DNA from: Chitinophagaceae bacterium
GTDB lineage: Bacteria > Bacteroidota > Bacteroidia > Chitinophagales > Chitinophagaceae
Assembly: GCA_947468255.1 (NCBI GenBank)
Contig: CANIMM010000194.1
Coordinates: 1 to 6,261, forward strand
Direction of reading: 5' to 3'
Length of the DNA stretch: 6,261 nt
Shown here: positions 1-6,133 of the stretch, in pieces
Position numbering within the stretch: the first letter of the stretch is position 1
Layout: each line of letters starts with the position of its first letter
The notes under the pieces: model-generated
Told to the model about the DNA's origin: nothing
The model's database searches: none
Seen by the model: only the letters and a program-made list of their open reading frames with translations
Made by a program: the position numbers and the translations under genes

Positions 1-1
1 A

Positions 2-613
2 TCCACCGAGGAAAGAAAATTAATGGCCGCAGCCCCTTTCAATGAACAGGATTTTAAGGATGATCTTGGAGTCAATGCATTGTGGGGCGAAAAAGGGTAT
101 ACCACCAATGAAAGAACCGGTATACGGCCTACGCTGGAACTCAATGGGATCTGGGGTGGGTACCAGGGCGAGGGCGCCAAAACGGTTTTACCCAGTAAAG
201 CAATGGCCAAGGTGTCTGCAAGGCTGGTGCCCAACCAATCATCCAAAAAAATTACCGCCCTGTTATTGGCCTACTTTAAAAAAATTGCACCACCCGGTGT
301 AACGGTAGATGCGTTTGAACATCATGGGGGTGAGCCTTATATGACGCCAATTGACAGCATCGGATATCGTGCGGCAGCTAAGGCCATGGAAACTACTTTT
401 GGCAAAGCACCCATACCCGTTCGTGGTGGTGGAAGTATTCCCATTTGCGCCTTGTTTGAAAAAGAACTAGGCGTTAAAATCGTATTCATGGGCTTTGGGC
501 TCGATAGCGATAACCTGCACAGTCCGAACGAAAAATTCAACCTCGAAAATTTCTATAAAGGCATTGAAACCATCCCTTATTTCCACCAGTATTTTACGGA
601 AATGAGCAAGTGA
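2..613 (+). CDS. M20 family metallopeptidase (dipeptidase-like), C-terminal part, 5' end outside the window
   Basis: This is a zinc-dependent exopeptidase-type protein, probably a cytoplasmic dipeptidase. The frame is open to the left edge, with seven codons (STEERKL) before the ATG at 23, so that ATG is internal and the gene is cut by the window. About 203 residues remain of a family usually near 450. Counting from the first visible codon, residues 48-110 hold the end of the M20 dimerisation insert (GGYQGEGAKTVLPS, then SARLVPNQ). Residues 141-147 hold the RGGGSIP segment that follows the insert. Residue 173 is the His of HSPNEKFN, the last metal ligand of the family. The N-terminal metal ligands and the catalytic Asp/Glu lie outside the window. 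The family call is firm, but dipeptidase versus another M20 substrate cannot be decided here. The TGA is followed after 16 bases by a terminator shared with the convergent S9 gene. Confidence 0.9.
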   Translation, partial: STEERKLMAAAPFNEQDFKDDLGVNALWGEKGYTTNERTGIRPTLELNGIWGGYQGEGAKTVLPSKAMAKVSARLVPNQSSKKITALLLAYFKKIAPPGVTVDAFEHHGGEPYMTPIDSIGYRAAAKAMETTFGKAPIPVRGGGSIPICALFEKELGVKIVFMGFGLDSDNLHSPNEKFNLENFYKGIETIPYFHQYFTEMSK

Positions 614-629
614 TTTTTTTTGCATCTAC

Positions 630-663
630 AAAAAAACCGAGGCTTGTCAACCTCGGTTTTTTT
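630..663. terminator. Bidirectional rho-independent terminator between convergent genes
   Basis: A perfect 13-bp inverted repeat (AAAAAAACCGAGG at 630-642, CCTCGGTTTTTTT at 651-663) encloses an 8-base loop. The GC core CCGAGG is flanked by A-runs on one side and T-runs on the other, so it works as a hairpin plus U-tract in both directions. It lies 16 bases after the M20 stop and 6 bases after the S9 stop. Confidence 0.92.
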
Positions 664-669
664 ATTTTT

Positions 670-2847
670 TTATCTCGCTCCTGGAGGGCAATTTTCCTTC
701 AAAAACTTCGTGTATAATGTTTTCAAATGTAGGTTGGTTCCTTCGCCTTCGGATATGCTATGCGTTCTGTTTGGATAGGGCATAAACTGAAATTGCTTAT
801 TATATTTGATCAGCTCGTTGAGCAATACCTCCGCATTACTGTAATGCACATTGTCATCTCCTGTACCGTGGATGTATAATAAGTTACCCTGCAAATTTTT
901 TGCGTAAGTAATGGGTGAGCCTTTAATAAAATCTCCCCTATTTTCTTGCGGCAATCCCATGTAGCGTTCTTGGTAAATATTATCATAAAATAATTGATTG
1001 CCCACGGCAGCAATCGAAATGCCAGTTTTGAATATTTCAGGATACTGGAAGAGTAAATTCAGCGTGGATGAACCTCCCCCACTCCAGCCCCATACTGCTA
1101 CGCGATCCTTGTCAAAATAAGGTTTGGCCAAAATCTTTTTTGCTGCCATCGCCATATCTCGAATGTTGATGGTGCCAATTTTTCTATAAATTGCTTTTCT
1201 CCATGCTGCCCCTTTGAGGGAGGGAGTTCCTCTATTGTCAACACCGATCTGAAAATATCCATCGGCATTCATATCACCCTGATACAAAAAATTTCGTTGA
1301 CTGCCGTATCGATCAATGACTGTTGAGGAAGCCGGTTCACCGTATACATAAAAAACAACCGGATATTTTTTAGTGCTATCAAAATTTTTGGGGCTATTGA
1401 TCCATGCATCCAATGTTACACCATCTTCTGTAGTAATAGTGATATACTGTATGTTGCTGATGGATTCTTTTACAACAGTCGCATTTCGGCTGTTTGCCTT
1501 TTTGGCATCATCCGACAAGCGAACCCATTCAAGGATAGGAGGAGTTTTGTAATTACTGAAACTATGTCTGGCCCATTTTGCACCTGGTGAAAGACTATAT
1601 TGATGGGTTCCTTTTTGATTTAGGTCTGAAACCGATTCAGCCTCGCTGTTTCCATCCATTTTAATTTTGTATAAATAAAGTTGGGTAGCATTATTGGGTG
1701 AAGCCATAAAATAAATACAATTGTTGGCTTCATCTATATACTCTATGGAGGCAATATCATATTCACCCTTGGTAAGCAATACCTCCTGCTTACCATCGCA
1801 GCTTACTTTATACAAATGCCGCCACCCATCTTTTTCACTCACCCAAATAAATTCCTTCTGATGGTTAATCCATTCCCATCCCGAAGGATCATCCTTGTTC
1901 CAATAGCTCTTAATTTCAATCCAGGAATTATTTTTTTCGGAATAAAACAAACTTGATTTCCCATTGGATGCATTGCAATAAAACAGTTTGCTTTCCTGCT
2001 GTTTTCTGTCGAGTTGCTGTACCACCAGTGTGTGCTTGTTGCTCCATTCCATTCGGGGTAGGTAATGCTGGCTGGCATTTCCAGGTATATTCATCCACTG
2101 GGTGGCACCACCTGCGCTGCTCACCACTCCTATTCTAACAGGTGATGGCGGCTCCCCCACTTTTGGATATTCGACCGGTATTACCTTAGAATAATTAGCA
2201 TCCGTGGTATTGAGCATTAAATAATCTTTGATCTTATTGGCATCTACCTGCCAGTAGGCAATTTGAGCCCCATCCGGACTCCACCGAAAACCATCCCTAC
2301 ACCCAAACTCTTCTTCATATACCCAATCAAAAGTTCCATTGATTAATTTTCGTGCACCCCCAAACGTTAGCTGTGTAACCATCCTCGAAGCAATTGTTTC
2401 TACAAACAAATTATGGCCGCTTACATAGGCTAACCTTTTACCATCTGGCGAAAACTTGGCATACATAAGCGATTGAGCAGGCCTTGCCATTCCTAGTTGC
2501 GTTAATTTGTTGGAAGCGATATCCAATACCCAATAATCTCCTTTGGTATTGTAACGCCATACTTTTGCTGTGTTGGTGAATATCAATAGCTTACCCTTGT
2601 CATTACTGAAATTAAAAGCAGCCGGATCAATCACTTTACCAGCCGCGGTGGTAAGTTGTGATTTATTGATTACAGTTGTTTCAATATTTGTTGAAAAATT
2701 TAGCTTTACAATATTCCCCTCCTTTTTTTTGTACATCCCTTCTCCATCAGCAGTCCATAGCGTAACAACAGGAAACTGTGCTTCTGCCAACAGGGAAACC
2801 AATAGGAAAATTAGCAATAAATAAAGTGGATATTTTTTTAACATCAT
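670..2847 (-). CDS. Secreted S9B family prolyl peptidase (dipeptidyl peptidase IV-like)
   Basis: This is a serine exopeptidase expected to release N-terminal X-Pro di- or tripeptides, exported across the inner membrane. From the start chosen here (725 aa) a signal peptide is clear: MMLKK, a Leu/Ile-rich core, then AEA before Gln24. Residues of about 30-450 form the beta-propeller half, with SPDG repeats and WVYEEEF at about 176-182, the double-Glu motif that holds the substrate amino terminus in DPP-IV. The C-terminal alpha/beta-hydrolase half carries the triad: Ser589 in GWSGGGS, Asp664 in HGTGDDNVH, His696 in PNRTHS. The length matches the family (about 700-750). The frame extends 12 codons upstream to an ATG at 2883, but that would put a non-signal-like MYFVNLVFKTQE ahead of the leader; the paired ATGs at 2847/2844 are better. 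No ideal promoter was found in the 81 bases shared with the divergent S4 gene. DPP-IV versus prolyl tripeptidyl peptidase is not resolved. Confidence 0.93.
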   Translation of the reverse strand: MMLKKYPLYLLLIFLLVSLLAEAQFPVVTLWTADGEGMYKKKEGNIVKLNFSTNIETTVINKSQLTTAAGKVIDPAAFNFSNDKGKLLIFTNTAKVWRYNTKGDYWVLDIASNKLTQLGMARPAQSLMYAKFSPDGKRLAYVSGHNLFVETIASRMVTQLTFGGARKLINGTFDWVYEEEFGCRDGFRWSPDGAQIAYWQVDANKIKDYLMLNTTDANYSKVIPVEYPKVGEPPSPVRIGVVSSAGGATQWMNIPGNASQHYLPRMEWSNKHTLVVQQLDRKQQESKLFYCNASNGKSSLFYSEKNNSWIEIKSYWNKDDPSGWEWINHQKEFIWVSEKDGWRHLYKVSCDGKQEVLLTKGEYDIASIEYIDEANNCIYFMASPNNATQLYLYKIKMDGNSEAESVSDLNQKGTHQYSLSPGAKWARHSFSNYKTPPILEWVRLSDDAKKANSRNATVVKESISNIQYITITTEDGVTLDAWINSPKNFDSTKKYPVVFYVYGEPASSTVIDRYGSQRNFLYQGDMNADGYFQIGVDNRGTPSLKGAAWRKAIYRKIGTINIRDMAMAAKKILAKPYFDKDRVAVWGWSGGGSSTLNLLFQYPEIFKTGISIAAVGNQLFYDNIYQERYMGLPQENRGDFIKGSPITYAKNLQGNLLYIHGTGDDNVHYSNAEVLLNELIKYNKQFQFMPYPNRTHSISEGEGTNLHLKTLYTKFLKENCPPGAR

Positions 2848-2928
2848 CTCTTGTGTTTTAAAAACTAAATTTACGAAATACAATATATCAAATGACAGTT
2901 TAAATATAAAAGCATTTAATTTTACGTT

Positions 2929-3330
2929 ATGTCAACTGAAAAAATCCGTCTTGATAAATACTTGTGGGCTATCCGGTTATTTAAAACAAGGAGCCAGGCG
3001 GCAGATGCCTGCGATAAAAATAAGGTAAAGCTAAAAGGTGACAATGTAAAAGCTGCCAAAACGATTAGCCTTGGCGACGAATTTGAAGTAAAAACCGAAG
3101 CCAAACGCTGGGTCATTAAAGTGACTGGACTACTCGACCACCGGGTGCAATACAGCGAAGCTATCAAATTCTACTCCGATATTACCCCTCCAGAAGAATT
3201 GGACCGCATACAATTTCAGGCAGCCGTTTTCAATACGGGTAAGCGAATGAGCAAGTTAGGAAGGCCTACCAAAAAAGACAAAAGAGACCTAGACGATTTT
3301 ATGGAGGGCGATTTCCCCATTTCACCATAG
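2929..3330 (+). CDS. hslR: S4-domain RNA-binding protein, Hsp15-like
   Basis: This is a small cytoplasmic RNA-binding protein of 133 aa, the usual length for the Hsp15 group. The S4 domain fills residues of about 6-65: RLDKYLWAIRLFKTRSQA gives the first helices, then a NKVKLKGDNVKAAKTISLGDEF stretch forms the loop and strands that grip RNA. The basic, charged tail (KRMSKLGRPTKKDKRDLDDF) is typical. In E. coli, Hsp15 binds 50S subunits that still carry nascent-chain tRNA and helps recycle stalled ribosomes; carrying this role over is inference from family membership. The ATG at 2929 fits the domain start, and nothing upstream extends it. The gene is divergent from the S9 peptidase and stands alone: no hairpin follows directly, and the first strong terminator-like structure lies 290 bases downstream. 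The S4 assignment is secure; the gene symbol is less so. Confidence 0.88.
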   Translation: MSTEKIRLDKYLWAIRLFKTRSQAADACDKNKVKLKGDNVKAAKTISLGDEFEVKTEAKRWVIKVTGLLDHRVQYSEAIKFYSDITPPEELDRIQFQAAVFNTGKRMSKLGRPTKKDKRDLDDFMEGDFPISP

Positions 3331-3617
3331 CCCCAAAGTCAATTTGTTGAATTATCGTTGATTTTTTCTTGTTTATACCAAACAAAAAATAGAGCGCAAT
3401 TTCCAGCAAGCTGGCTGCAGCTCATACAATTTTACCCTCTTCAGTAGATTCCAAACTTTTTTTTAGGATTTATTTGTTAAAATCAGTTAAAATTATCTCC
3501 TCATTATTGAATGGGCATCATCAATTTATTGCTACCAAAGCCAATATTGACGGGCTTTTAAATAATTTCAATACCCTTTTACCATCATTAAAAAGAGAGG
3601 AAGTTGGTCAGAGACAT

Positions 3618-3659
3618 AAAAAAACCTGCCTTAGATTTGTATCAGAAAGGCAGGTTTTT
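3618..3659. terminator. Terminator-like hairpin with U-tracts on both strands
   Basis: A 13-bp perfect inverted repeat (AAAAACCTGCCTT at 3620-3632, AAGGCAGGTTTTT at 3647-3659) encloses a 14-base loop. On the minus strand it ends in seven T (3624-3618), a standard terminator. On the plus strand the tract is five T followed by ATAAA, which is weaker but usable. It could end a long 3' untranslated tail of the S4 gene, the minus-strand candidate small RNA, or both. Confidence 0.75.
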
Positions 3660-3702
3660 ATAAATAGACCTTAATTAAAAGAGAAGCAATCAATCGTTCG
3701 TT
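3618..3702 (-). ncRNA. Candidate small RNA of about 85 nt
   Basis: On the minus strand a promoter-like element (GTTG-N19-TATATTTG, 3738-3708) is followed about 85 bases later by a hairpin with a seven-U tail. No start codon with a meaningful frame lies between, so the unit looks like a free-standing small RNA. Its 5' part (about 3702-3662) is unpaired and U/A-rich, and its 3' part is the terminator stem. The sequence does not resemble tRNA, tmRNA or the signal recognition particle RNA. The start point is estimated from the box position. The existence of the transcript is inference, and a chance box match in AT-rich DNA is possible. Confidence 0.35.
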
Positions 3703-3707
3703 GAGGA

Positions 3708-3738
3708 CAAATATAGGGATTGAATTTTAAAAACCAAC
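3708..3738 (-). promoter_or_regulatory. Bacteroidota-type promoter, minus strand
   Basis: Read on the minus strand, the -7 box is TATATTTG (3715-3708), a full match to TAnnTTTG. Nineteen bases upstream is GTTG (3738-3735), three of four bases of the TTTG -33 box. The 19-base spacing equals that of the tRNA promoter in this window. It points into the candidate small RNA. Confidence 0.45.
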
Positions 3739-3789
3739 CTTCTGTTAATATTAATTATTAAGATTTTCATATAGCAAGCAATCGTTAAT

Positions 3790-3821
3790 GTCCTTCCGTT
3801 TCTACGGAAGGGCTTTTTTTT
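3790..3821 (+). terminator. Strong rho-independent terminator with no gene directly upstream
   Basis: The stem GTCCTTCCGT (3790-3799) pairs with ACGGAAGGGC (3804-3813) around the tetraloop TTCT, with one G-T pair, followed by eight T (3814-3821). There is no matching A-run on the left side, so it acts on the plus strand only. The nearest plus-strand gene ends 460 bases upstream. It therefore either backs up the S4 gene's terminator or ends an unrecognised short plus-strand RNA within about 3664-3790. Confidence 0.85.
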
Positions 3822-3890
3822 GTCTATTAAATCAACCATCATTTTAAGCAGTTTTTATCTTTTTTACTCCTAGGTTCAATTATATTCGAA

Positions 3891-3898
3891 TACTTTTG
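3891..3898 (+). promoter_or_regulatory. Probable trmD promoter, -7 box
   Basis: TACTTTTG matches the Bacteroidota -7 consensus TAnnTTTG. It lies 43 bases before the trmD start and leaves a leader of roughly 35-40 nt. No TTTG -33 box is found at the expected 19-base spacing, so the call rests on one element plus position. Confidence 0.45.
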
Positions 3899-3941
3899 TT
3901 TGCTTTTATAACCTACAATTACCCCATTACAGCGTTTTACG

Positions 3942-4637
3942 ATGAAAATTGACATTCTTTCAGTGGTTCCCGATCTATTGCAAAGCCCTTTTGGCCATTC
4001 CATTCTAAAAAGGGCAAAGGATAAAGGCTTGCTGGAAGTGAATGTAATTAACCTAAGAGACTATAGCACCTTATCAAGAGCCCAGGTGGATGATTACCCT
4101 TTTGGCGGGGGTGCAGGGATGGTAATGATGATAGAACCCCTAGTGAATGCCATTGAAAGTCTACAAAAAAACACTACCTACGATGAAGTTATTTTTTTGA
4201 CTCCGGATGGAGTGACCTATAATCAGCAGATAGCCAATCATTTTTCGCTAAAAGAAAACCTGCTGCTCATTTGCGGGCATTACAAGGGTATTGACCAACG
4301 GGTGAGGGACCATTTTATAACAAAGGAGATTTCCATCGGCGACTATGTACTGAGTGGGGGCGAGTTGGCAGCTGCTGTGCTGGTAGACTCCATTGGCAGG
4401 CTAATACCCGGAGTATTAAATGATGAAACCTCTGCTTTAACGGACTCTTTTCAGGACAATTTGCTTGCACCACCCGTTTATACCAGACCTGAAACATTTA
4501 GGGGTTGGAAAGTGCCGGAAATTTTAATGGGAGGAAACCATGCAAAAATAGATCAATGGCGGATGGACCAAAGTTTACAAAGAACCAACGATAGAAGGCC
4601 GGATCTTTTAAAAGATGACTCCCCCTTTTCTACATAA
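3942..4637 (+). CDS. trmD: tRNA (guanine-N1-)-methyltransferase TrmD
   Basis: TrmD methylates G37 next to the anticodon of tRNAs reading CNN codons, using S-adenosylmethionine; the product m1G37 prevents +1 frameshifting. The 231-residue protein has the normal length and every landmark of the SPOUT trefoil-knot fold. These are PFGGGAGM at 54-61, FLTPDG at 85-90, the knot segment ICGHYKGIDQRV at 110-121, and SIGDYVLSGGE at 131-141, which wraps the cofactor. Also present are Arg153 in GRLIPGVL and Asp168 in the DSF motif, matching the catalytic Asp169 of E. coli. The C-terminal tRNA-binding part is YTRPETFRGWKVPEILMGGNHA, followed by W206 and RTNDRRPDLL. The ATG at 3942 starts with the canonical MKIDILSV. 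The gene stands alone here, without rpsP, rimM or rplS beside it. No strong terminator follows; tRNA-Glu with its own promoter comes next. Confidence 0.97.
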   Translation: MKIDILSVVPDLLQSPFGHSILKRAKDKGLLEVNVINLRDYSTLSRAQVDDYPFGGGAGMVMMIEPLVNAIESLQKNTTYDEVIFLTPDGVTYNQQIANHFSLKENLLLICGHYKGIDQRVRDHFITKEISIGDYVLSGGELAAAVLVDSIGRLIPGVLNDETSALTDSFQDNLLAPPVYTRPETFRGWKVPEILMGGNHAKIDQWRMDQSLQRTNDRRPDLLKDDSPFST

Positions 4638-4735
4638 AATAACTGTTTACATGGTTAGCAATGCTAGGAAAACATCGTTCTAAAGGGGGTAATCGAATAT
4701 TTTATACAATACAACAAATTTAAATCCGCTAAAAT

Positions 4736-4766
4736 TTTGTGAAGTAAGGCTTCACCCCTATCTTTG
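4736..4766 (+). promoter_or_regulatory. Consensus Bacteroidota promoter of the tRNA-Glu gene
   Basis: TTTG (4736-4739), exactly 19 bases, then TATCTTTG (4759-4766) is a complete match to the TTTG-N19-TAnnTTTG consensus of the primary sigma factor in this phylum. The mature tRNA begins 16 bases after the -7 box. Confidence 0.85.
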
Positions 4767-4781
4767 CGGTCCGAAAATAAC

Positions 4782-4853
4782 GGCGCGTTGGTCAAGGGGT
4801 TAAGACGCCTCCCTTTCACGGAGGAGTCACGGGTTCGATTCCCGTACGTGCTA
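4782..4853 (+). tRNA. tRNA-Glu, anticodon UUC
   Basis: A full cloverleaf can be folded. Acceptor GGCGCGT (4782-4788) pairs with ACGTGCT (4846-4852), with G-U pairs at 1-72 and 4-69. The D stem is GTC/GAC. Anticodon stem CCTCC/GGAGG (4808-4812, 4820-4824) encloses loop CTTTCAC with anticodon TTC at 4815-4817. T stem ACGGG/CCCGT (4829-4833, 4841-4845) encloses loop TTCGATT. The discriminator is A4853. CCA is not encoded (CAA follows), so it must be added after transcription. The gene stands alone with its own promoter and terminator. Confidence 0.97.
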
Positions 4854-4854
4854 C

Positions 4855-4885
4855 AAAGCCGCTCATTCAAATGAGCGGCTTTTTT
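4855..4885 (+). terminator. Terminator of the tRNA-Glu transcript
   Basis: A 12-bp perfect stem (AAAGCCGCTCAT at 4855-4866, ATGAGCGGCTTT at 4871-4882) with loop TCAA ends in a T-run to 4885. It starts one base after the discriminator base, so the primary transcript is a single tRNA. Confidence 0.92.
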
Positions 4886-4886
4886 A

Positions 4887-5068
4887 TGGGGAAAATTGTC
4901 CCGTCCTAAAATAGCGATACACAAAATGACTACGGTAAAGCATTGGAAATTGAAGTAGTTCAGGAAGTCGGTGAAACGAACTGCAGTAGACAGTCCAGAG
5001 AGCCATCAGGACGATAGTTACAAGGAAGAGGCAATTAGGAAATTGGACTAACCGCTATATTGGAACCC
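4887..5068. other. Unexplained GC-richer block between tRNA-Glu and the Crp-like gene
   Basis: By hand count one 60-base line here (4981-5040) is about 48% G+C, against roughly 20-33% in lines of the neighbouring regulator gene. Short stretches are open in several plus-strand frames. One is 35 codons at 4910-5017. Another begins with ATG at 4926 but meets a stop after ten codons and then reopens to a stop at about 5047. None has a usable start and length, and no family is recognised. The block begins directly after the tRNA terminator and reaches into the last dozen codons of the Crp-like gene. It could be the scar of a mobile element or a broken gene, but no terminal inverted repeats or target duplication are visible. 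Confidence 0.4.
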
Positions 5069-5646
5069 CTTAATGATTTTTTCTTTAGCCTGCTGAAATA
5101 TTCTTGTGAAACACCTAGATAATTTGCCAGAATATGCTGTGGAATTCTTTGATTGATACTTGGATAATTATTATTTAAATCATTGTAACGCTCAAAGACA
5201 TCTTTTGTATGACTATCAATGATGTAATTCATTAATTCTTTAACATGAACTTCATGTATAAAACGCTCTAATTTTTCCCCCTTTTTTAATACATTAAAAA
5301 TATAGTCAATTGCAACAAATGGAATTTCTATAATGATACAATCTTCCATGCACACTACACTTGATTTGGCAATATAATTATTGTAAAAAGAGAAACCGGT
5401 AAAAGTGGTATTTTCAATTCTAAAATTGATTGTCTTTTCATTATCTTCAGGGGTCATCACAAAACTCCTAATGATGCCTTCGAGTATAAAAAACATACTC
5501 GTATTTTTTTCATTATATTTAATTATAACATCCTTCCGCTTATAATTATTAATGGAACAGAGGCTATTAAATTTTGTCAATTCTTCATTGGTAAAATCAA
5601 TGTATTTTAATAAATAAGCATTTAAATTCAAAAAGATATTAGCCAT
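5035..5646 (-). CDS. Crp/Fnr family transcriptional regulator
   Basis: This is a DNA-binding regulator of 203 aa. Residues of about 10-125 form a cyclic-nucleotide-binding-type beta-barrel (DVIIKYNEKNTSMFFILEGIIRSF is its typical turn). It lacks the GE/RAA phosphate-binding cassette of true cAMP receptors, as in many small Crp-like proteins of this phylum, so the ligand is unknown. Residues 125-150 are the dimer helix, and residues of about 168-190 are the helix-turn-helix (RIPQHILANYLGVSQEYFSR). ATG 5646 was chosen over the in-frame ATG at 5685: the latter adds a hydrophobic MLYNFFIFIFCRP and would overlap the promoter box at 5683-5690. Family members usually stop soon after the last helix (SRLKKK). 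Here 13 unusual residues (SLRGSNIAVSPIS) follow, encoded in the GC-richer block, so the native 3' end may have been replaced. The gene is very AT-rich, unlike trmD, which suggests transfer. Target genes are unknown. Confidence 0.85.
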   Translation of the reverse strand: MANIFLNLNAYLLKYIDFTNEELTKFNSLCSINNYKRKDVIIKYNEKNTSMFFILEGIIRSFVMTPEDNEKTINFRIENTTFTGFSFYNNYIAKSSVVCMEDCIIIEIPFVAIDYIFNVLKKGEKLERFIHEVHVKELMNYIIDSHTKDVFERYNDLNNNYPSINQRIPQHILANYLGVSQEYFSRLKKKSLRGSNIAVSPIS

Positions 5647-5682
5647 TGGTCTACAAAAAATAAAAATGAAAAAATTATACAG

Positions 5683-5690
5683 CAAATATA
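5683..5690 (-). promoter_or_regulatory. Probable -7 box of the Crp-like gene
   Basis: On the minus strand TATATTTG is a full match to TAnnTTTG, 37 bases before the chosen start codon, giving a leader of about 30 nt. No TTTG is found at the 19-base spacing. Its position argues against the upstream ATG at 5685, which lies inside the box. Confidence 0.45.
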
Positions 5691-5898
5691 AAACATATTT
5701 ATTGTGTAATGTTGGTCATATTATTTATTTTATCACTTTTACATCGTAATATTGAGCATACAGCGGTCTGACTTGCTGGCATAATCATTCGCAGGTATTT
5801 TTGGTAATAGTATATTTTTTTATACAATATGTTGAATTAATCGAATTAAGGTAAAACATACTAATCACAAGCATTACATACCTATTTTGATTAATAAA
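5691..5898. other. AT-rich intergenic DNA, nothing recognised
   Basis: No frame of useful length, hairpin or promoter pair was found on either strand. The octamer CTTGCTGG at 5772-5779 recurs at 5909-5916 inside the FISUMP-like fragment, but the surrounding bases do not align, so this is not taken as a third copy. Confidence 0.5.
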
Positions 5899-6033
5899 TT
5901 AAAAAGATCTTGCTGGTCTTATATACTTATTCAATTCTCTACCAACATCAGACAAAACAACATCAGAAAACCTCTTATAATAAGCAAACCACCCTCCATT
6001 AGAAGAGTGGTTTGCATTAATTAATTTAATTTT
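5899..6033 (-). pseudogene. Leftover C-terminal fragment of a FISUMP/DUF1566-like protein
   Basis: The minus-strand frame reading NHSSNGGWFAYYKRF..., then ...GRELNKYIRPARSF and a TAA, spans 44 codons. It is bounded upstream by a stop and has no start codon. The pattern of a Ser-rich start, NGGWFAYY, an Asn/Lys stretch, then YIRPARSF at the stop is the usual C-terminus of FISUMP (Fibrobacter succinogenes major paralogous) and DUF1566 proteins, which have a C-type-lectin-like fold. It closely mirrors the end of the next gene (GFSVRAIRSF). About 37 residues can be matched by eye, and the rest of the domain is missing. It is best read as the remains of a paralogue cut off by a deletion. An alternative is a cassette supplying an alternative 3' end. 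The match was made by eye only. Confidence 0.5.
5984..6015 (-). terminator. Strong hairpin, stable mainly in minus-strand RNA
   Basis: In minus-strand RNA, GCAAACCACTCTTC pairs with GGAGGGTGGTTTGC around loop TAAU: 14 consecutive pairs, two of them G-U. On the plus strand the same two positions become C-A mismatches, leaving 9 bp uninterrupted, so the structure belongs to minus-strand RNA. It lies about 120 bases after the stop of the FISUMP-like gene and inside the leftover fragment. The tail after it (TTATTATAAG) is only moderately U-rich, so termination is plausible but not assured. Confidence 0.45.
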
Positions 6034-6133
6034 TTATTTATTAACAACTGATTTTTTATAAATCAGTCAGTTATACTTCCTTAGCTTTTTGCCTTGATTA
6101 CTTGGAAGTTCTCATTTTCAAATATTTAGATCT

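Larger units (their letters stand above)
3331..3941. other. Long gene-free stretch between the S4 gene and trmD
   Basis: These 611 bases hold no convincing protein gene. A 66-codon TTG-started frame at 3474-3674 runs straight through a terminator hairpin and has no family features. Two strong hairpins (3620-3659 and 3790-3813), one minus-strand promoter-like element (3708-3738) and one plus-strand -7 box (3891-3898) are listed separately. Weak items are an AT-only inverted repeat, TTGTTT/AAACAA at 3369-3385, and the short palindrome GCTGCAGC at 3414-3421. The layout suggests one or two small transcripts and not empty spacer. Confidence 0.6.

Noticed and set aside
2848..2883. Upstream ATG at 2883 as start of the S9 peptidase
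   Set aside because: The 12 extra residues precede a textbook signal peptide that begins at the ATG pair 2847/2844.
3474..3674. 66-codon plus-strand frame starting with TTG
   Set aside because: It runs through the 3620-3659 terminator hairpin, lacks a ribosome binding site and shows no domain-like pattern.
4664..4924. 86-codon minus-strand frame across the tRNA-Glu gene
   Set aside because: It reads antisense through the tRNA and its terminator. The GNRTRDSSVKGRRLNPLTNAP-like text is the well-known artefact of translating a tRNA backwards.
4897..5068. Complete insertion sequence or group II intron after the tRNA terminator
   Set aside because: The position just after a terminator and the odd composition suggested it, but there is no transposase or maturase frame, no terminal inverted repeat pair and no target duplication.
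5647..5685. Upstream ATG at 5685 as start of the Crp-like regulator
   Set aside because: It overlaps the promoter-like box TATATTTG and adds a hydrophobic stretch that cytoplasmic regulators of this family do not have.
5899..6015. Template repeat of a diversity-generating retroelement for the 6134-6261 gene end
   Set aside because: The two stretches differ at all kinds of bases along most of their length; a template and its variable region should differ almost only at adenines.
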